Part shown: positions 14,717 through 16,545 of the stretch, piece after piece | How the letters are laid out: each line of letters opens with the position of its first letter | How positions within the stretch are numbered: the stretch's first letter is position 1 | NCBI GenBank assembly: GCA_013202935.1 | Contig: JABMRG010000171.1 | Span: forward strand, 1-16,545 | Direction of reading: 5' to 3' | From: Candidatus Omnitrophota bacterium | GTDB lineage: Bacteria > Omnitrophota > Gorgyraeia > JABMRG01 | DNA length: 16,545 nucleotides | Position numbers and translations under genes: made by a program | Notes under the pieces: generated by a model | The model's input: the letters and a program-made list of their open reading frames with translations, nothing else | The model's database searches: none | What the model was told of the DNA's origin: nothing

Positions 14717-14750
14717 AGGGACGGTTCGTCAGAACCGTCCCTCTCTTTTT
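14717..14750 (+). terminator. Strong rho-independent terminator with a perfect 11-bp stem
   Basis: AGGGACGGTTC (14717-14727) and GAACCGTCCCT (14732-14742) form a perfect G-C-rich stem around a GTCA loop, followed by CTCTTTTT. It begins 53 bases after the stop of the secreted protein gene and should end that transcript. The GGGACGGTTC arm resembles dispersed REP-type palindromes, so it may be a repeat co-opted as a terminator. Confidence 0.85.
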
Positions 14751-14917
14751 ACCCACCAATATTCCCAAAAAGATAAGTAAACATAGGTTTTATGTGAAAG
14801 CAGCTTTGCAGTAACCGTAGCAGGACCTATAGTTTGGGGCCTATACCTTTGCCTTCGCAGTGCATCAAGGGCAGGCATGGCTGAACAAGGTTACTATTTG
14901 TACGTGTTACTATTTAT
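14751..14917. other. Non-coding stretch with short direct and inverted repeats
   Basis: I see no gene here. GTTACTATTT occurs twice (14890-14899 and 14906-14915). AGTAACC (14810-14816 and 14970-14976) is inverse to GGTTACT (14889-14895), so either copy could pair with it. No tRNA, known riboswitch or CRISPR pattern is recognisable. Confidence 0.4.
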
Positions 14918-15143
14918 AAGCAATGGCAGTGATATAAAGGCAGCCATAGCATTTTTTAGCGTTTTATGGAGTAACCAAAGGATGAAACCGGTGAGAAAAC
15001 TTTATCTGGTTTCATGCAAAAACTATGTCTGAAGCCCTCGCACGAAGTGCGAGCTGGCAAGTTGTTTTTGCTTACTACATAAAATGCGTGCCCCAAAGGG
15101 GTAAAAAATGCGTGCTGCAATATATCACTGCCATTGTTGCTTA
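14918..15143. repeat. ~225-bp imperfect inverted-repeat element with inner hairpins
   Basis: The outer arms share a perfect 16-nt inverted core: CAATGGCAGTGATATA at 14921-14936 and its complement at 15121-15136. Similarity continues on both sides. GCATTTTTTA (14949-14958) mirrors TAAAAAATGC (15102-15111), and TAAGCAA (14917-14923) mirrors TTGCTTA (15137-15143) across a 3-nt offset. Between the arms are a hairpin ATGAAACC/GGTTTCAT (14982-14989/15008-15015), a perfect 7-bp hairpin CTCGCAC-GAA-GTGCGAG (15037-15053) extended by GCC/GGC, and CCCC-AAA-GGGG (15091-15101) between two AAAATGCGTGC direct repeats (15081-15091, 15105-15115). It has no coding capacity. It could be a MITE-like element or a structured RNA; I see no clear target-site duplication. 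Confidence 0.6.
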
Positions 15144-15162
15144 CATATTGACTCTTTTCTGA

Positions 15163-15191
15163 TTGACATACTTAATTAGTTTATATATAAT
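15163..15191 (+). promoter_or_regulatory. Consensus sigma-70 promoter of lysS
   Basis: TTGACA (15163-15168) and TATAAT (15186-15191) both match consensus exactly with the ideal 17-base spacer. The expected start near 15198 leaves a leader of about 27 nt that is largely occupied by the ribosome binding site. There is therefore no room for a leader riboswitch between this promoter and lysS. Confidence 0.85.
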
Positions 15192-15207
15192 AATTAGGCT
15201 TACATAA

Positions 15208-15213
15208 AGGAGG
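15208..15213 (+). promoter_or_regulatory. Ribosome binding site deciding the lysS start
   Basis: AGGAGG, in a longer AAAGGAGGGGG run, lies 11 nt before the ATG at 15225. It is the strongest Shine-Dalgarno site in the window and fixes the start. Confidence 0.85.
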
Positions 15214-15224
15214 GGGTCTATCAT

Positions 15225-16545
15225 ATGGAAGATGATATACTAAGTATAAGATATAATAAATTACAAGAGTTGCAGAAAGCGAATGTCAAGCCATTTGGCG
15301 GAAAATTCGATAAGACCGCACCTTTTTTACAGATTAAATCTGAGTTCGAAGAGGGCAAATCTGTTAAAGTAGCAGGCAGGCTTATCGCTATAAGGGAACA
15401 TGGTAAGAGCTTCTTCTCTGATATAAAAGACCATACTGATAAGATGCAGCTTTATATTAAGAAGGATAGTGTTGGAGACGAGCTCTTCAAGCTCAAGGAC
15501 CTGTTAGATATAGGTGATATAATTGGCGCAGAAGGTAAACTTTTTAAGACAAAAACAGGTGAGATTACAGTGGAGGTTAGCTCCTTTACCGTACTGTCCA
15601 AGTCGCTGCGGCCCTTACCTGAGAAATGGCACGGCTTGAAAGATATTGAGATACGCTACCGCCAGCGCTATCTCGATCTGATAGCAAACGATGATTCAAA
15701 GAAGGTATTTCTCATAAGGAATAAGATAGTAAAGGGTGTAAGGGAATTTTTTGATGCAAGAGGTTATATAGAGGTAGAGACTCCTATGCTTCAGCCTTTA
15801 GCAGGTGGCGCTGCAGGAAAGCCTTTTAAGACGCACCATAATGTATATGATAAGGACTTATACCTTCGGATAGCACCTGAACTTTATCTTAAGAGGCTCC
15901 TTGTAGGCGGGCTTGAGAGGGTATATGAGATAAATAAGTCTTTCAGGAATGAAGGGGTTTCACCGAGACATAACCCCGAGTTTACCATGCTTGAGGTGTA
16001 TACCGCCTATGCTGACTATAATGATCTTATGGGCCTGACCGAAGAACTGATATCTGGTTTGGCAAAGGCTATACTTGGCAAGGCCACAATCGAGTATAAA
16101 GGTAAAGAGCTTGACCTTACCCCTCCATGGGAGAGGGTATCATTTGCAGATATGATGGAAAAGTTATATGGCATAACTGCTGATGATAACATAGATACCT
16201 GGACCGAAAAGTTAAAAGCCAAAGGCGTAAAACTGGAAGGCAAGAAACTTAGCAAGACAAAGCTTATAAACATAGTTGCAGACCTGATAGAGCCAAAGTC
16301 GGATAAGGGAAAGCCCATATTTGTAACAGACTATTTTACAGAGCTCTCACCATTAGCTAAGACCAAAGAAGATAACCCTGCGCTTTCCGAGAGGTTTGAA
16401 CTTTATATAGGCGGCATGGAGATTGCTAATGCGTATTCTGAACTTAATAACCCGATAGAACAGAGGGAGAGGTTCGAGAAACAGCTTGAGGCTGATAAAG
16501 AGTCCTCAGAAAATATAGATGAAGATTTTGTATTGGCCTTAGAAC
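15225..16545 (+). CDS. lysS: Lysyl-tRNA synthetase, class II (3' end outside window)
   Basis: This frame is open from ATG at 15225 to the right edge: 440 codons of an expected ~490-500, so the C-terminal motif 3 region is missing. The enzyme charges tRNA-Lys with lysine using ATP in the cytoplasm. An N-terminal OB-fold anticodon-binding domain (about 45-125; KVAGRLIAIREHGKSFFSDI) leads into the catalytic core. Visible landmarks are RYRQRYLDL, motif 1 around residue 179 (ARGYIEVETPML), PLAGGAAGKPFKTHHN, RIAPELYLKRLLVGG, and motif 2 at 240-253 (FRNEGVSPRHNPEF). Near the edge, TDYFTELSPLAK and ELYIGGMEIANAYSELN match the family's lysine/ATP pocket segments. It has its own consensus promoter and strong ribosome binding site. 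It is unrelated in function to the upstream genes, and no other synthetase fits these motifs. Confidence 0.97.
   Translation, partial: MEDDILSIRYNKLQELQKANVKPFGGKFDKTAPFLQIKSEFEEGKSVKVAGRLIAIREHGKSFFSDIKDHTDKMQLYIKKDSVGDELFKLKDLLDIGDIIGAEGKLFKTKTGEITVEVSSFTVLSKSLRPLPEKWHGLKDIEIRYRQRYLDLIANDDSKKVFLIRNKIVKGVREFFDARGYIEVETPMLQPLAGGAAGKPFKTHHNVYDKDLYLRIAPELYLKRLLVGGLERVYEINKSFRNEGVSPRHNPEFTMLEVYTAYADYNDLMGLTEELISGLAKAILGKATIEYKGKELDLTPPWERVSFADMMEKLYGITADDNIDTWTEKLKAKGVKLEGKKLSKTKLINIVADLIEPKSDKGKPIFVTDYFTELSPLAKTKEDNPALSERFELYIGGMEIANAYSELNNPIEQRERFEKQLEADKESSENIDEDFVLALE

Noticed and set aside
14517..14780. Plus-strand open frame overlapping the end of the secreted protein gene and the terminator
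   Set aside because: It runs through the terminator hairpin, lacks a start signal and overlaps well-supported coding sequence in another frame.
14918..15143. Retron msr-msd or group II intron core
   Set aside because: The hairpins and flanking inverted repeats suggested it, but there is no reverse transcriptase gene nearby and no domain V pattern.
14751..15162. T-box, riboswitch or tRNA upstream of lysS
   Set aside because: The lysS promoter lies downstream of this region and leaves a leader of only about 27 nt; no tRNA cloverleaf or T-box sequence is visible.
1..16545. CRISPR array or intact insertion sequence
   Set aside because: No regularly spaced identical repeats and no transposase or integrase gene were seen.

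Overview
The window reads as chromosomal DNA from an uncultured-type, diderm bacterium. Arginine is coded mostly by AGA/AGG and isoleucine often by ATA. The promoters are sigma-70-like and genes carry clear Shine-Dalgarno sites. An LptC-like protein implies an outer membrane. A gene of at least 9.5 kb encoding a giant coiled-coil/FHA/kinase protein fits Candidatus Omnitrophota (OP3) or a neighbouring PVC-type lineage, where giant genes are known. That placement is an inference from style and content, with roughly even confidence.

Layout, all genes on the + strand. (1) 2-9562: the 3' part of one enormous gene, at least 3186 residues, already open at the left edge. The visible protein has an unrecognised N-terminal region, an Ala/Glu/Pro linker, over 1000 residues of charged helical (coiled-coil-like) sequence, a sigma-region-4-like segment, a transmembrane pair, an FHA domain, another transmembrane helix, a beta-rich region and a divergent Ser/Thr kinase domain. 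(2) 9563-9739: a weak A-tract/T-tract terminator and a strong extended -10 promoter. (3) 9740-10441 and 10474-14664: a two-gene unit of an LptC-like membrane-anchored protein and a large secreted multidomain protein (signal peptide, helical N-terminus, FN3-like, parallel beta-helix, PKD-like, a tandemly duplicated ~150-residue domain, Ig-like end). (4) 14665-15224: a 560-base intergenic region with a textbook palindromic terminator, a ~225-bp imperfect inverted-repeat element with inner hairpins, and a consensus promoter. (5) 15225 to the right edge: 5' part of lysS, class II lysyl-tRNA synthetase.

The most interesting signal is in the giant gene. A six-residue motif, [KR]-[AS]-S-S-[AS]-G, occurs five times and nowhere else in the visible protein. 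At least four copies fall at domain boundaries, splitting the chain into blocks that would elsewhere be separate genes: sigma-like HTH, membrane/FHA protein, membrane-anchored protein and kinase. The transmembrane count also puts FHA and kinase on opposite sides of the membrane if the chain stays intact. I propose, as inference only, that this is a bacterial polyprotein or modular fusion whose blocks are joined (and perhaps cut) at this motif.

How the genes work together: the middle pair looks like a cell-envelope unit with its own promoter, lysS is an independently promoted housekeeping gene, and the giant protein looks like a phospho-signalling scaffold. No direct functional link between the three units can be shown from this sequence.
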